DNA of 64,000 bases from Heterostelium album PN500 (GCF_000004825.1 NW_008805085.1:62001-126000), one strand, 5' to 3'; shown: positions 46,621 through 59,878, numbered from the stretch's first letter. Numbers and translations are program-made. Notes: a model not told the origin generated them from the sequence alone.

Positions 46621-48856
46621 TTATTGGTTTCTCGTTGGAGAACCAAATCTTCTTCTCTTTTTATGTTGTTGTTGTTTCATGTTTTGTTGATGTCTAATGT
46701 ATAGTATAATTGTGATTAATAGTATTAAACCGATGGCAGCAATGACGAGTGTCATCACTGACAAAATGATAAATGTTTTATCAACAGGTTCTGTTGGTTC
46801 ATCCTTTTCTATGCTTAAAAGTCTTGGTGCTGTTACTGATTGTCCATTAACACTGACGTAAAGTTTAATGAAAGAACTACTGCTACTACTATCATCGATA
46901 TTTACTATTGACTTTAGATCATTATAAACAATTTCACTTATTGTACAAATTAATGTTGTATCATTCATGAAATGTAATGTTCCGCAATCTATCGTGTTAT
47001 TTATCTTGATAAATAGATTCTTATCATCGAAATTATGACCAATAACTGTAATATTACGATTTCCATCGGAATCTGGTGAATCTGATATTAATGCTTTAGA
47101 TAAAGTAGGTGCTGTAGAACTATTATTATCAGTTACATGCTAATTTTTAATTATTTATCTATCTATAATTATGACTACTTACGTAAATAGCTAAACTTTG
47201 ATTCCAAAATTGTTCCATTCATACCTAATGTTATTCGAATATCTTTACCTGATCCTTTAGTTAAGTTACATGCTATCAATGTTGTTGTTATCACTTTAGC
47301 ATTTTTGCATTTGATGGCGCTGTCAGAGATTGAAATAACAACAGGGTCACTGAATATTTCACCATTGATAAACAGAATATCTCCAGAAGTTCTTGGTGAT
47401 ACTACGAATGTTACCTTTGGATACCAATCGAAACTGTAGAGATTCGATAGATTTGAAATTTGTGCTAAAAAAGTACCATAGATATTTCTTGGAATTTGGA
47501 AATCCAAAAACATGTTCTCTCCTTTTACAGATGAATTTACAACTGCCAATCCAGATAAAATCAAAGTTTTATCATCATATTTGAATAGTGAAAGTTCTAA
47601 ATTGGCCGCTCTGTAGACTGAACTAACAACTCTTATAATCATTCCTTTCTGTTTATACATTGAATTAATGGTAATTTGGTCATAATTGAAATTAAATGGA
47701 TTTGCTTCAAATCCATCTAACACTAACTTGATATTCAGGTCTTTAGTAGTGGAATTCGATGATTTGTTGAAAGATGGATATTGACATTCCAAATCATAGC
47801 TATTGACTTGTGTAATATTCGTACAATTAACACCACCTATTATTATTGATTTCGATTGAATTACACTATTATCAATTCTAGTAAGATTCAACCCAATTCC
47901 AAAAATAGTTATTGGACCACCAGTACTACTTGAAACTGATGATACACTATTAATTAAAGGGTCTATAATTTTTTAATATTTTGTTAATATTTATATACAT
48001 TTGAAATTTAATAAATTGTTAAAATGAAAACTTACATATATCAATAGTTTTACTAGCTATTTTATCTTCCAATGTAAGTGTTATACTTCTAGTTCCGAGA
48101 GTTCTAAAATTTGGCGAAGCCAAATCAGTAACAATATTAGTGCTACGTGTAAAATTAACTATATTCAATGGAGATCCATCTATAAAACATTGAACTTTCC
48201 AACTTTCTATTCCAAAACTATCTCCATATATAAACAAATATTGGCTATTCATACTTAAAGTATTTATAACCGGAGCTAATATATATATTTTTTGATTAAA
48301 ATTTAATACAAATAATTAACTTTAAAAACTACATACGTTTAAATTGAAATGTAAAAGTATATGGATCTGGATCATTGAATACTATTAAATCATTCCCTCC
48401 AGTCACTGAAGTTAAGTAAGGTATTATTGAATCTTGAACTGAAAATATGTACAAACTTCCATTCTTTGAAGCCAAAGGAAGTGTTGCATGACCTATAGAC
48501 ACTGTGAAATTGGTATTATCAAAATAGGTTCCAGTTACGGAAATAAACCCTCCAGATGTATACATTTCCCGAGTTAGTCCTTCAACTCTTCCAATGAGGA
48601 ATGGATTCCAAAGAAACTTTGTACTGTTATTAATAACAATCACCACCCTTGCAAACAAATAAACCATTGTATAAGAATCCTTCCAAATTTTAAAAGTTAC
48701 TGCTGTTTTATTTTCAAAGGTAATTGTGAAATTTGGTGAGGAATTATTACCTTCTAGCAATCCATATTCAATGCCATACATAGCAGAATATGATCTAACT
48801 AATGAAACATGACAAAATAATAATAGTAAAAAAGAAATATATAAAAAATTGACCAT
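46621..48856 (-). CDS. TIG-repeat single-pass membrane protein, Tgr-like (676 aa, 4 exons)
   Basis: Exons 48856-48337, 48275-48036, 47962-47183 and 47111-46621 sum to 2031 bases. Signal peptide MVNFLYISFLLLLFCHVSLV, then a long beta-rich ectodomain with many N-glycosylation sites. IPT/TIG-like starts are visible: PVINTLSMNSQYLFIYGDSF, INSVSSVSSSTGGPITIFGI and TLSKALISDSPDSDGNRNIT. One membrane helix (LSVMTLVIAAIGLILLITII) and a short basic tail follow. This is the plan of Tgr (tiger) proteins, which in Dictyostelium mediate cell adhesion and allorecognition. The exon 4 acceptor was set at CTACAG (47112) because the earlier AG at 47140 is out of phase. Best regarded as Tgr-like; orthology is not shown. 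Confidence 0.75.
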
Positions 48857-49302
48857 TTTTTTTAAAACATAAATATTATTTTTGTATATGATAAATACTG
48901 TATTTTTAGAAATTTATTAATTTTCTAGTAATATAAATAGATGAAGTGAGGAAGTATTATTGGATTGCTTTTCAATCAATCATAATAAATAAATAAAATT
49001 GATTAATCAATTGCAATAAAAAGAAATATTATTTAATTTAACAACTTTATTTTCTTTTTTGGTGAAGTTGTGTGTGATAACAAAATGTAGATCGTGTTTT
49101 ATGTTATTTTTATTGATGGTGTTCCTGATAAAATTTAATTCTATACATTTTTCCCACCACCACTACCACCCCTAAAGTTAGTAGTAACTTAATTGTTGCA
49201 ACACAACACAACACAACTGTGCTGTGTTTATTTATTTATTAATGTTAAAGAAATATTAAGATTTATCTAATCTTGTATATTCAATTTAATATTAAATCAA
49301 AG
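48857..49302. other. Intergenic region
   Basis: Promoter of the Tgr-like gene. It contains the 49089-49136 segment similar to 44042-44090 and an acaacacaac repeat near 49203. No gene. Confidence 0.45.
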
Positions 49303-50602
49303 TTAAAATTTACTATGAATATTGAGCATGGGGAACCAGTGATATAACATATTGGACATGATAAATATAATGATGAGATCGGCTGCCATATGACCAAGAA
49401 TTCCAACTACCACGCCAAAGTGCTTGCACAGCACATTGAACATCAAGCCACCTGCATATATAAACAAACAAAACAATATCGATATCCATATATTAAAGAA
49501 AACTATTAAAACAAACTAAATTAATAGTAATAGCAAGAGACAGAGAGAGAATGATTGTTTTGTTGTTAGTGATATTTATTCAACAAACAAATGACGAGTA
49601 AATGAATGAATGAATACATACGAAATGATACAACATATAAAAGAATGTTATTACAACTCTATCAATGGTATTCGAGCCATATGTATTGACTAAAAAGATA
49701 CGCCAAAACCATTCTTCAACAAAAGGGTTTACCAAACTGAAATAAATAAAGAAAATATACAGTGGAAATTTATATTTAAGTAATCCATAGTTTTCTATCT
49801 TTTGCGCTACATTTGGTATTAACTATAAAATAGAAAAATAGATTATTAATATATGATATAAATACTAGTATAATATAATAATAATGAAAACATACACCTG
49901 CAATTGTATAATATAAAGCTAATCCAATACCAACACTAAAAATAAATAATAGAATACCAATATAATATTGTGTTTTTGGTTTAAATGATTGATGTACTTT
50001 AGAATACCATGGTATTAATTTGTTATCATTATTACTATGTAAATTTAATATAATATGTTGTTGTTGTTTTTGTTGATCTGGTTGATTCTGTTGATCTTGA
50101 TGATAATCTTGTTGTTGCTGTTGCTGCTGATCATCATACACATCAGAGAAAGAATTCTGTTTATTAATGATACTACTGTGGTCATAGAGTAAAGGTTGTT
50201 TATCTGTAAGTGTAACTGTTTTATTGTTATTGGTAAGATGATAAGATATCATATAGATCGTTGATAGTACGACACAAGAGAGATGAAACAATGCTATCGA
50301 TGACCAAATATCTCTCATGAGATGCAAGAACAATAGCATCACCACCGTGGGCATTACCATTGCCAACAACAGATAATATGTACGTAAATCACTCCATTTT
50401 GGGGGATGATTCTTTAATTTCCATTCCTAACCAATAATAATAATAATATAACAATAATAATAATTATAATAATAATAGTTTACCATTAGAACATTAAAAA
50501 CCTAATTAACTTATTATTAACATATTCAAATCATACCAATGTACTATGATCAAACTTTATTAAATTATATATATTTAATAGATTTGATTTAAATTCATCC
50601 AT
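49303..50602 (-). CDS. CPBP-family intramembrane protease-like protein (316 aa, 4 exons)
   Basis: Exons 50602-50537, 50426-49896, 49822-49618 and 49451-49303 sum to 951 bases. Several hydrophobic helices (LAMVMPTVVMLLFLHLM, YYIGILLFIFSVGIGLALYY, FPLYIFFIYFSLVNPF) carry the ABI/CPBP motifs: 1, EEWFWR (EExxxR); 2, FFYMLYH (FxxxxxH type); 3, HMAADLII. This family includes the CAAX prenyl protease RCE1 and bacterial bacteriocin-related proteases. A hydr-ophilic Gln/Asn-rich insert (residues about 105-150) separates the first and later helices. The exon 3 donor was placed at GTATTC (49617), not GTATGT (49621), because only the former keeps the frame. Substrate unknown. Confidence 0.72.
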
Positions 50603-50815
50603 AATAACTGATGGAATGGTAATAAAAAATAAAATGTAAACATTAATCGTTGCATAAGCTTATCGATGCAGTCATCACATAAAAATTTATTAGCACATTT
50701 TCACCAAAAATTAATAAATTATTTATTTTTTGATTAAACCTGGTGTGGTATGTGGGTTTTGTATGTTTGCAATTGTTGACTGGTGAAAAGTCAAACAGCG
50801 TTCGCATTAATCTAT

Positions 50816-51763
50816 TTAATCTTGACCTTGTGGTGTTGGTGTAGTGGAAATCGGTGAGGACGGCACCTGTTTGACTGGTGTCGATACACTTGGTGATGAT
50901 GTACTTGATGTCGCTGATTGTCCAATAAACGAATCATAGCAATTCGTAGTTAAATCTTTCATATATTGTTCGAAACAGTCTGGCAATTCTTCTTTCATTG
51001 TACCTATGTATAATCAAAAGTTATATATATATATTAAACATGATATTAGTTCGTCTTTCTTTAATTTAAAACTGATCATATTTTATTATTATTGATTGAC
51101 ATTACCTGGGAAACCTTGATATATAGTGAATGGTGGTACAACTGTATCTGGTGGTAATATAGTATTATCCGGTATCATACAACAATCCTTTAATATACAT
51201 CTTTTTGACTAATGAAATGATAATGACAATGATGATAGTGATATTAGATATAATATGATCTTGACCTTTTTTTTTTTTTTTTGAATTCAAACTTGATTTC
51301 TATTATGATATTTACAATTACACAATTCTTTCCTATATATACATATGAACCAATAGTTGCAGCACTGATAACAGTATCCTCTTTAATAATAACATGATCA
51401 CCTATATTCAGTGGGAAATAAGCGATTGAACCTTTAAACTTTTTATAAGATGGTCTGATCACTGTGTTTTCCTCTACTATTGACAATCTTCCTATATTTA
51501 CATTTGCTAGATCACCTCTAACTAAAACACCTGGCTTTATTATAGTCTATTATTTGATTATTATTATTATTATTATAAACAAAACTATTAATAATCTAAT
51601 CAATCTTCTCCTCTAAACTAGCTAACTAACTGGATCATATACAAACCTTTCCATGTAATCTTATATTCATAATACCACATAGTATTGACTTTTTACTAAC
51701 TTTATTACCATTTAAAGTCTCTATATATTCTGATTTATCAAAGTATGTTGGTTGTTGTTGCAT
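50816..51763 (-). CDS. dctn5: Dynactin subunit 5 (p25) (212 aa, 4 exons)
   Basis: Pointed-end subunit of dynactin, the dynein activator for retrograde transport. Exons 51763-51647, 51546-51316, 51208-51106 and 51003-50816 sum to 639 bases. The left-handed beta-helix is clear: [113 protein letters not shown]. These align throughout with animal p25. A 30-residue Ser/Thr/Pro tail is extra. The start [13 protein letters not shown] is placed by comparison with MELGELLYNKSEY. Confidence 0.95.
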
Positions 51764-51993
51764 CTTTACAGTATGTTGATCATCAATAATGACACTTTTG
51801 TAAAAACCAATTTCTGTTAATGTTTTTTTTTTGATCAAATTTTTGTGCACATGTGATAGCTTACAACAAAGAGTTCTTTTAGTATACAATGATTAAAAGA
51901 AAAATAATGTTTTAAGTTTTTTTTTTATAATATATTATTTTTTATTTTTTATTTTTGAAGAGTTAAAGATAAAATTAATTAAAATGAGATAAT

Positions 51994-53340
51994 TTATTCA
52001 TCGTCGTCCTCTTCCTCTTCACCTTGATATCCATCATCTTCATCGTCGTCTTCATCGTCTTCATCTTCATCTTCATCTTCGTCGTCGTCGTCGGAATCTG
52101 GAAGATCTTCGTCCTCACCAATAAATAGACTCTTGTCGACATTGTTTGCCAACTCTTCTTCGGGCTCTTCGTATTCTTTATCTTTAACATCGATAGCTGC
52201 TTCATCGTCAATAAACAGATCTGGATTGTAAACAAACATTTCTCTACCGCTCATCGATGTCTTTCCTGCCTTGATATCGGCAGCTCTCTTTTCCTCTGCT
52301 TCCTTAGCTGCCTTTTCTTTTTGAATACGTTTCTCTTCCTTCCACTTCAAAAATGTTTCCAATGTTACTGGAGTTGTCTTTGTCAATTTAGCTCTCTAAA
52401 AGAATTAAGTGAAAGTGAAAGACATAAACATAAAAGAAATACCATAATTAATATCTAATCTCAAATAATAACTACTATTACAAACATCAATACTTTACCT
52501 CTTCTTCAATCAATTCTTCAAGTGGAATTTGTTCGACTTCTTCTTCTTCACCCTTCTTCTTTTTCTTTTGGAGTACGTATCCGGGTGGCAGACAATGTTG
52601 GTACATACATTTATCACCACCGTTTGGACACTCCCAGAACCAACCATACTTGCTGGCTTCGATCGCCTCCAAGAAATATTTACACACGATGGTAGTCTTT
52701 AAGTTTTTGTTTTCATTTGTACGCTTGTTGTCGATGACCTTCTTGAGTTTGTCGTCGTCCCAATTCTCCATGCTGTCGACGGCCTTGTCGTCGGCGTTAC
52801 GACGATCAGTGTAGATATCGATCTTGGCGTCCTTACGTGCAACCATCAAATCGTGTGCAAACTTACACTTGTTACCCTTGGTACACTGTCCTGCCTTGAA
52901 GAACTCGCAAACAATCGACTTTGGATCGACACCGAGTGGAACCTTTGCCTGAACGATAGTTGGCTTCAACAAATCGGCCATCTCCTTCTTGGCCTTCTCT
53001 GCCAACTCTTTATCCTTTTTAGCTTGATCTGTTCTATTGGCAGCCTATATATATATATATATACATATTATACATATATTATAATTAATCAACATATTTA
53101 TTGAAATTTCAATAAAAATATCGTCATTATCGTTCATAACGATGAAAACGAAACGTTTAGATTTTGACTAATTACCTTCTTTTGATTAACATTATTATTT
53201 ACTTGTTGTTCAACATTCTTTACGAATTGAGCAACTTTTTTACTCTTGTTTTTATTCTTCAAACCAAAAGTCTTGTCTTCGATCTTTTGTTTCTTCTCTT
53301 TTTCAAGAGATTTCTTGTTGGTTGCTCCTTTGGGTGGCAT
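51994..53340 (-). CDS. zc3h15: Zinc finger CCCH protein 15 (DFRP1) homologue (370 aa, 3 exons)
   Basis: Binds and stabilises the translational GTPase DRG1; linked to ribosome function. Exons 53340-53176, 53044-52499 and 52395-51994 sum to 1113 bases. MPPKGATNKKSLEKEKKQKI at the N-terminus is the conserved start of the family. The first CCCH finger is CEFFKAGQCTKGNKCKFAH and the second CKYFLEAIEASKYGWFWECP ... CMYQHCLPPGY. The DFRP domain follows (LETFLKWKEEKR, GREMFVYNPDLF, VDKSLF), and the tail is strongly acidic. Length is slightly less than animal ZC3H15 (about 425). Nuclear-cytoplasmic location is expected from the family. Confidence 0.93.
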
Positions 53341-53764
53341 TTTTCGAAATAATGAATATTATTTAGTTCTACTACTACTCTATAAATTGTTTTTTTAATC
53401 TAATCAATAATTTAATTAAAGAAAAGATAATAAAACAATTGTTGTTGTTGCTGTTGTTGATAATAGAACTTAAACTTAAACCTTATTCAAAATTTCAAAA
53501 AAAAAAAATATATTTTTGTTATTCAATGGTGGTCGTCTGTGTTACAATCAAAAATGAGAAAAAAATTAAAAAAATTAAAAAAACTTTTGTTGGCTCAACC
53601 GAACTTCTGCTCAGCAAGCTTCGAAGATAGACTAGATGTAGATGATTGATTGATTAATCACTACAATCGAACCACACTTTCATTTCAATCTTATCTATTT
53701 CCTATTATTCTCTTTCTTACATTAAGTTCAGTTTATTTTTAAAATGTTAAATAGTTGAGAAACT
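53341..53764. other. Intergenic region
   Basis: Upstream of ZC3H15 and downstream of hydratase 2. A GC-richer patch (53585-53625) contains AACCGAACTTCT, also found at about 46553 upstream of DDX18; weak on its own. No gene. Confidence 0.45.
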
Positions 53765-55011
53765 TTAAAGTTTTGATGAAGCGGCTGGTTTGATTTCGGC
53801 AATGGCATTGGATAAAGTGTATCCATCTCTTTCCAAAACCTTTGATTGGAAAACAACTTGAGTATCATTTAATTTCCACATTTCAGTTTGAATAGTTTCT
53901 CCTGGGAATACATGCTGTAATCATAATAATAATGTTATCAGTTTAATTTGATCAAACTTAGAAATAGTATATTGAATTTGAACAAGGGAACACTTACCTT
54001 TGAGAATCTAACACGGATACTCTTAAATCTTTCTGGATCATTATCACAGAAATGCTCTAAAATAGCTCTGGTCTATATTGTTGTTGTTGTTGTTGTTAAT
54101 TTCATGTGATTGATAAAGAGGTTAGTTTAATCTCATTTGAATTTGCTAGTTGTACAATTGAATATATATTTACAGCAACACCGAATGAGCAAAGACCATG
54201 AAGAATTGGTACTTCGAAACCACCAAGCTTACTCATCTCTGGATCGGCATGGAGTGGGTTGAGATCACCACCGGCAAGTCTGTAGATCAAAGCCTGGTCA
54301 GTTGTTGTCTTTTGAGTGTGTACAGCATCTGGTTTTCTGCTTGGAATGGCAATTGGCTTATCGGATGGTCCTCTCTCACCACCGAATCCACCGATTCCAC
54401 GAATAAACAATGAGAATTGATTGAAAACAATCTCTCTACCACTATCTCTTTCTTTTGTGATTGTATCGATTACTAATAATACACCCTTACCCTACAAGAC
54501 GAATGTTTATCATAAATTAATAAGTAAATAATCAGTACACTGTTTTTTTTTTTTTTTAATAGATTTGTCTTGTCTTATTTCTCGCTTACCTTATCATATA
54601 AATTATTTACTTTGGAATAGGTAACCAATGAACCTTTGGTTGGAATCTTACCTCTGACTTCGAGGTATTGTTCACCATGAAGCAACATCATTGGGTTGAA
54701 ATCGGATAATCCACTGATTCCATTGATGACTTCAAGCAATACTTTGAATGGGAAGATGACACCGATCGATGGGATTGGTGTGAATCCCTCTGCATTCTCA
54801 TAGACAAACTTTAAATTCTTTGTACCTGCACCAATACCCAATGAATATAAAGCTACATCTTTCTTTTGAAATTTAAATAAAATAAAATAATATAAATATT
54901 CAATTTTACTTCATATGTATCTGTTTTTTAATATAATAATACCTCTGTAAGTTCAAATTCAATCGGTGCAAATTTATGATTTAAAACCTTTTGATAATCA
55001 ATATTTGACAT
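53765..55011 (-). CDS. mfeB: Peroxisomal 2-enoyl-CoA hydratase 2 (294 aa, 5 exons)
   Basis: R-specific hydration step of peroxisomal fatty-acid beta-oxidation, carried in amoebae by a stand-alone MaoC-type protein. Exons 55011-54943, 54862-54590, 54491-54174, 54072-53998 and 53914-53765 sum to 885 bases. MSNIDYQKVLNHKFAP at the start, GIGAGTKNLKFVYENAEGF, and the hydratase 2 motif YRLAGGDLNPLHADPEMSKL with catalytic Asp and His in a hot-dog fold. It ends AASSKL, a perfect type 1 peroxisomal targeting signal. Length matches the D. discoideum protein MFE-B as I recall it. The N-terminal half is an inactive-looking hot-dog repeat as in all hydratase 2 enzymes. Confidence 0.95.
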
Positions 55012-55357
55012 GATGATTTATTTTATTTTTTTTTCTAAATCTAGTAATATAAAAGTGATAATAATAATGATAATATAACAACAACAACAATTGTATTGAT
55101 AATAATAATCAATTAAAGAAAAATAAATCAAACACAATGAATGAAATAAGCATTAAAAAGTAAAATTGAATTGAAAAAAATTTAATTTTTCAAATCGCGT
55201 TAATCTTATCCCAAAAGGGTAATAATGATTTGATGTAAAAATGTTTTAGATATTTTGTGATAAAAATTAAATTAAAATCACAATAAATAGATATTTTTTA
55301 ATTTAAATATATTTTATTTAGCAAATACTACTTCAAAAGTTTTCAATATTATTATTA
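55012..55357. other. Intergenic region
   Basis: Promoter of mfeB and 3' side of hgd. AT-rich; no features beyond A/T runs. Confidence 0.5.
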
Positions 55358-57106
55358 TTATTGTTGTTGATGATTCTTAAAGTTGTTGGCGATGTTTTGC
55401 CAGCACTTCCAATAGTCATCATCGATGAAGTTCTTATTGGCATAGTCGGAAATACCAAGAATCAATGATGACTCAAACATGAATGCCAATGCAACATCTG
55501 GAATCCTATAGTTATGATTATAACATAGTTGTTAGTTAAATTGTCTAAAAATAAGAGTGATTTGATTTTTTCAAAAAAACAAATAACAATAACAATAACT
55601 TACTTTGTTGGTTTCAATTCAGCACCAATAGCACCATTGAAAGTATCTGCATCTGGACCGTGTGGAGTCATACATGAATGAAGACTACCTCCACCTGGAA
55701 GGAAACCTTCCTTCTTGGCTTCGTAGACACCACGAATCAAACCCATAAACTCACTCATGCAGTTACGGTGATAGTATGGTGGTCTGAAGGTATTCTCTTG
55801 AACCAACCATCTTGGTGGGAAAATAACAAAATCGGCAGCTGCTACACCTGGTTCGTTAGTTGGTGCAGTCAATACTGTAAAGATAGATGGATCCTAAAAT
55901 AAAAGAAAAACAAACAATAGTTAGAAAAACATAAACATATATTACTTAAAATAAAAAAAATAAAGAAAAGAGAATTCAATAAACTTACCAAATGATCAAA
56001 AGTAACTGAATTGACAGCACAGAATAAATTCAAATCGTATTTATATGGACAGTAGTTTCCATGCCATGCAACAACGTTGAATGGTGAGTGATCTTGGGTT
56101 GCGGTGAAGAGCTTACCAAGGAATTTGTTAATTTTTACATGTTGTACTTGTACATCCTCAAAGGCGGCTACTGGCGATAAAAAGTCTCTTGGATTGGCCA
56201 AACCGTTGGAACCGATTGGTCCGAGATCCGGAAGACGGAAATGTGCACCGAAAACCTCACAAATATATCCACGAGATGGACCATCAGGAACGTTGACAGA
56301 GAATGTTACACCTCTTTGAATGACACAGATCTCTCCAGAGTGTACCTCTAAAAATCCAAATTCAGTTTGAATATCTAATGTTCCTTGTTGTGGTACTTTA
56401 ATTAAGTTATGTAAATTTAATATATTTATAATTTTTTTTTTGTCAGTATCTTGTATTCTTCGGGTTTGTTTCGATAATTTACATACCAATTAAAAAGTCA
56501 CCATCGGAATTGTAGAATGATTTGTTTACCATGTTTTCGTTGGCAGTGTAGATGTGGATGGCAATTCCGTGACGGACCGATGCGTGTCCAGCACCGGCGA
56601 TAGTAATTAAACCTTCGACGAAATCGTGCTTCTTCTCTGGAATTGGGAATGGCTTCCAACGGAGTTGATTTGGATTGACAATGGAGCAAGCAGAGTCAAG
56701 GAGTGTTGGTTTCTCGAATGGAACCAATGGTGTATGACAAACTCCTGGACGAATTCTGTATAACCATCTGTTGTTTATTATTTGATGATAATGAAATTAG
56801 ATTAGCTAATGATGTTCTTCTCGACTTTTATAGAGGTAGAGGTGGATTATTTTAAGCTATCATATATTAATTATAAATTACTTACGATCTTTGTTGTTGT
56901 GCTCTTGGTACAGTGAATGCATTACCAGAGAGTTGCTCGGCGTACAGACCGTTTGCAACCCTTTGTGGAGTGTTCTGTCCGTATGGTAAACTACCCTTGA
57001 CCGCTTCAGACTCGAAAGAGTTACCGAAACCACTTTGGTATTGATACTTTGATGGTCTTTGTTTGAATGGTGGTGTAGAGGAAATTGGAGGTGGAGTTGC
57101 CATCAT
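55358..57106 (-). CDS. hgd: Homogentisate 1,2-dioxygenase (448 aa, 5 exons)
   Basis: Iron enzyme that opens the homogentisate ring in tyrosine and phenylalanine breakdown. Exons 57106-56886, 56767-56487, 56395-55989, 55893-55604 and 55505-55358 sum to 1347 bases. [55 protein letters not shown], and the iron ligands in [16 protein letters not shown] (His and Glu) and CMTPHGPD (His) are all present. Length agrees with the family (437-445). No targeting signal is seen, as expected for a cytosolic enzyme. Two ATG codons start the frame; the first was used. Confidence 0.97.
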
Positions 57107-57815
57107 CTTTCTTTATGATTCGTTTTTAACACACAAAAAAGCAGGTTAACAATAATCTAGTTAAAGTTTTATTACTATTACTATAATACTAATAGATAAA
57201 ACAAATAAACAAACAAGTAATATTAAGTAACAAAGTAGTGCAGAGTATTATGTTGATATTTTCAAAAATGAAATTAAATAAAATAGTCAGGCAACATCCA
57301 ACAATGTGTGGTGTTGTTCTGTTTTTTTTTTGTTTTAGTTTAAATAAATAATAAAAATCAATAATGACATAATTTTTATTTTTTTATCATTCCGAACAGG
57401 GGGTTTGATAAGCGAAAACACCAAACACATTTTGGAAATTTCAGTTGTTTGTTTTGTTTTTTTTTGAATCTTCTAAAAAAGGAATTCAATTCGATGGAAC
57501 TCCTTGGTTTGGTCAACCAATCGATTGTTTCTGAATAATTATTACCAATGTTTTTATTTTTTTATTTTTATTTTTAGCATCCACAAGTTTATACGCTATC
57601 GTGTTTTATTCAATCAATATCATTTTACTTGAAAAGAAAAAGAAAAAAACAACAAAAAGGTTAATCTAGATTAAATTGTTTGGTTTGGTAGATGATCTTT
57701 TTCTTTTTGTCATAGACATAAATACACAAAGATAGGTAAAAAAAAAAATCAAAAAAAAAAAAAACAAAACTAATTTTAAAAGTAAAAAGCTTAAACTTTC
57801 TTTTTTTTGTTTGTT

Positions 57816-57851
<36 letters not shown>

Positions 57852-57854
57852 GAT
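57107..57854. other. Intergenic region
   Basis: Promoter of hgd and 3' side of the next gene. Long A runs (57730-57770) and a pyrimidine tract of repeated CTTTT (57815-57850). No gene. Confidence 0.5.
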
Positions 57855-57993
57855 TTATTGTTTATCAACTGGAAGGTTGTTTGGTGCGTTGTTAGTGTTA
57901 TTAACATTTGCACTTGGGTTGGAAACATTTACATTGTTGTTCAACGAATAATAATATGGAATTGGATAGTAATATTGTTGTTGTTGTTGCATT

Positions 57994-58025
<32 letters not shown>

Positions 58026-59057
58026 TTGATTGTTTGATTGTGAATCACTGTTGTTGATGATAGCATTGTTGTTTACTTGTTGACCATATGGTTGTGGTTG
58101 TTGCATTATTTGGTAGTGAATTTGATATGGTACAGCGGATGGATAGTAGTTTGGATGCATCATGTTGTTGTGAACGTTGTGTGGGTTCTGTGGATTCTGT
58201 GGATTCTGTGGATTCTGTGGGTAGTAGTATCCAATTGGTGGTGGTGATTGAATCAATGGTGTGGTCTTGTTAGCGGTGTTACCAACGACAGTAGTAGTGG
58301 TGGTAGCAGTGGTTGGAGTAGCAGTGGCTGGAGTGGAAGTCTTGGTAATGATGGTCTTGTAGTTGAATCTCTTGATCATTGAACCGAAAGATGGGTCAGC
58401 AGCCTTTTGCTTCTTGATTTGCTTGATGTAACGGATGTAATATCTGATACAGATCGAGTAGTAGACAACGACGACACAGACAACGGCGGCATGGATAATT
58501 CCACCGGTCAAGTCGTAGTAAGTCCAAGCCAAACTGATAATGATGTTAACAGTGACAAGATAGAAGTACACAAGGATAGATAATACCAAATGCTAATAAC
58601 CAAAAGTTAAAATTAAAGTAATAAAAAGAAATTTAATATTAGTAAAGATGATATTTTGTTCAAACACAATTGTAAAACTTACGGTAGTCAAGAGGGCGAC
58701 ATTACCACTCAAGAGTGAAACAAGACCGAAACCGGCAATGAAGAATCCAATGAAAGTAATCCATGTGAATATTTTCCAGAAGAAAATAAATGTAGCCTAT
58801 TTATATATTAAAAGTTAAAAAAAAATTAAATATAAAAAAAAGTAAAAAGGTAAAGAAAAACTTACAACTTGGATGAGCAATAAAGTAAAGATTAAAAATC
58901 TTGGAAGTTTGAAAGATGGAGCCTTCTCAGTTGGTTTCACTGTTTGTACGACAGTGGTTGTTGTTGTGGTAGTAGAACCATCACCAACAATCATTGGTGT
59001 GGTTTCTTCAGAAGAGATAATATTCTCTTCTAAAATGGCATAATCAGATGCACCCAT
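57855..59057 (-). CDS. Four-helix membrane protein with Gln/Asn-rich tail (347 aa, 3 exons)
   Basis: Exons 59057-58866, 58796-58683 and 58592-57855 sum to 1044 bases. An acidic, Thr-rich N-terminus is followed by about four membrane helices: FLIFTLLLIQVVATFIFFW, ITFIGFFIAGFGLVSLLSG, LSILVYFYLVTVNIIISLAW, and GGIIHAAVVCVVVVYYSICI ending in a basic stop-transfer (RYYIRYIKQIKKQK). A 170-residue tail contains four PQN repeats, Gln runs and Tyr/Pro motifs. The layout recalls tetraspan families such as SCAMP or LAPTM, but no diagnostic motif is present. PPxY-like tails in such proteins can recruit ubiquitin ligases (inference). Confidence 0.75.
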
Positions 59058-59878
59058 TGTTTAATTAATTGTATATGTTGAATTTAGTGTTTAATTGTAA
59101 AAAAATAAAATTGCAATCAGTCTTGATAAGCTTGATCAAAAATTTTGTTCCCAGAAATATGAAAAAAAAAAATAAATTAAATTAAATTTTTGTTTGTTTT
59201 TTTTTGGTCAAGCTCTCTAAAACCAAAGAATAGCAAGGTTGCAAAACAAAGATTTAATTTGATTTTTTTTTTTTTTGTATCAAAAAAAAATATTTCTTTT
59301 TAACAATTCGAATTTAGAAGAAGTTCAGAAATAATCTTTAACCAAAAAATAAATAATTGAACTTTCAAAATTAATTTAAAAATAAGCTTTATATTCCTTT
59401 AAAATCATTTCATAAGATTTAGTTTGTTTAAAAATAGAATTTGTAAAACATATAAATATCTATTTGTTGTTCTCATATGTCGAATGGTCGCGAACTCTTT
59501 AAACCCGAAATTAATGACGCCAAGATATTAAATTGTTTAATTGCTTAAGTAATAAATTTATCTTACAAATTTGGTCCAATATTTATATCTTTGTATTGAA
59601 GGTATCAAAAAATTTGCCCATTTTTTATTTTATTTTGGTCCAAAAAAAAAAATATCTTTATATCCTTTAATAATTGAAGAGATTTACTATAAAATTTTAT
59701 TTTATTATCAATTATTACGAATCAACATCGTAAAAAAAACAAAGTTTTACAACATAATACTATCTCCACAATTGTGGTACCAAAATCAATGGGAATGAAT
59801 CTATCAATGGTATTTAACCGTCGTTCACAGTGTTGATTGTACTCATTTCAAATTTACACACTTTTCGAAAGATAAAAG
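59058..59878. other. Divergent promoter region
   Basis: Between the tetraspan-like gene (-) and ceramidase (+). AT-rich, with many T and A runs. A plus-strand open stretch at 59571-59798 has no coding character. No gene. Confidence 0.45.

Noticed and set aside
53585-53625. AACCGAACTTCT shared with about 46553 as a promoter element
   Set aside because: A single 12-base match is expected many times by chance in 64 kb; kept only as a remark.
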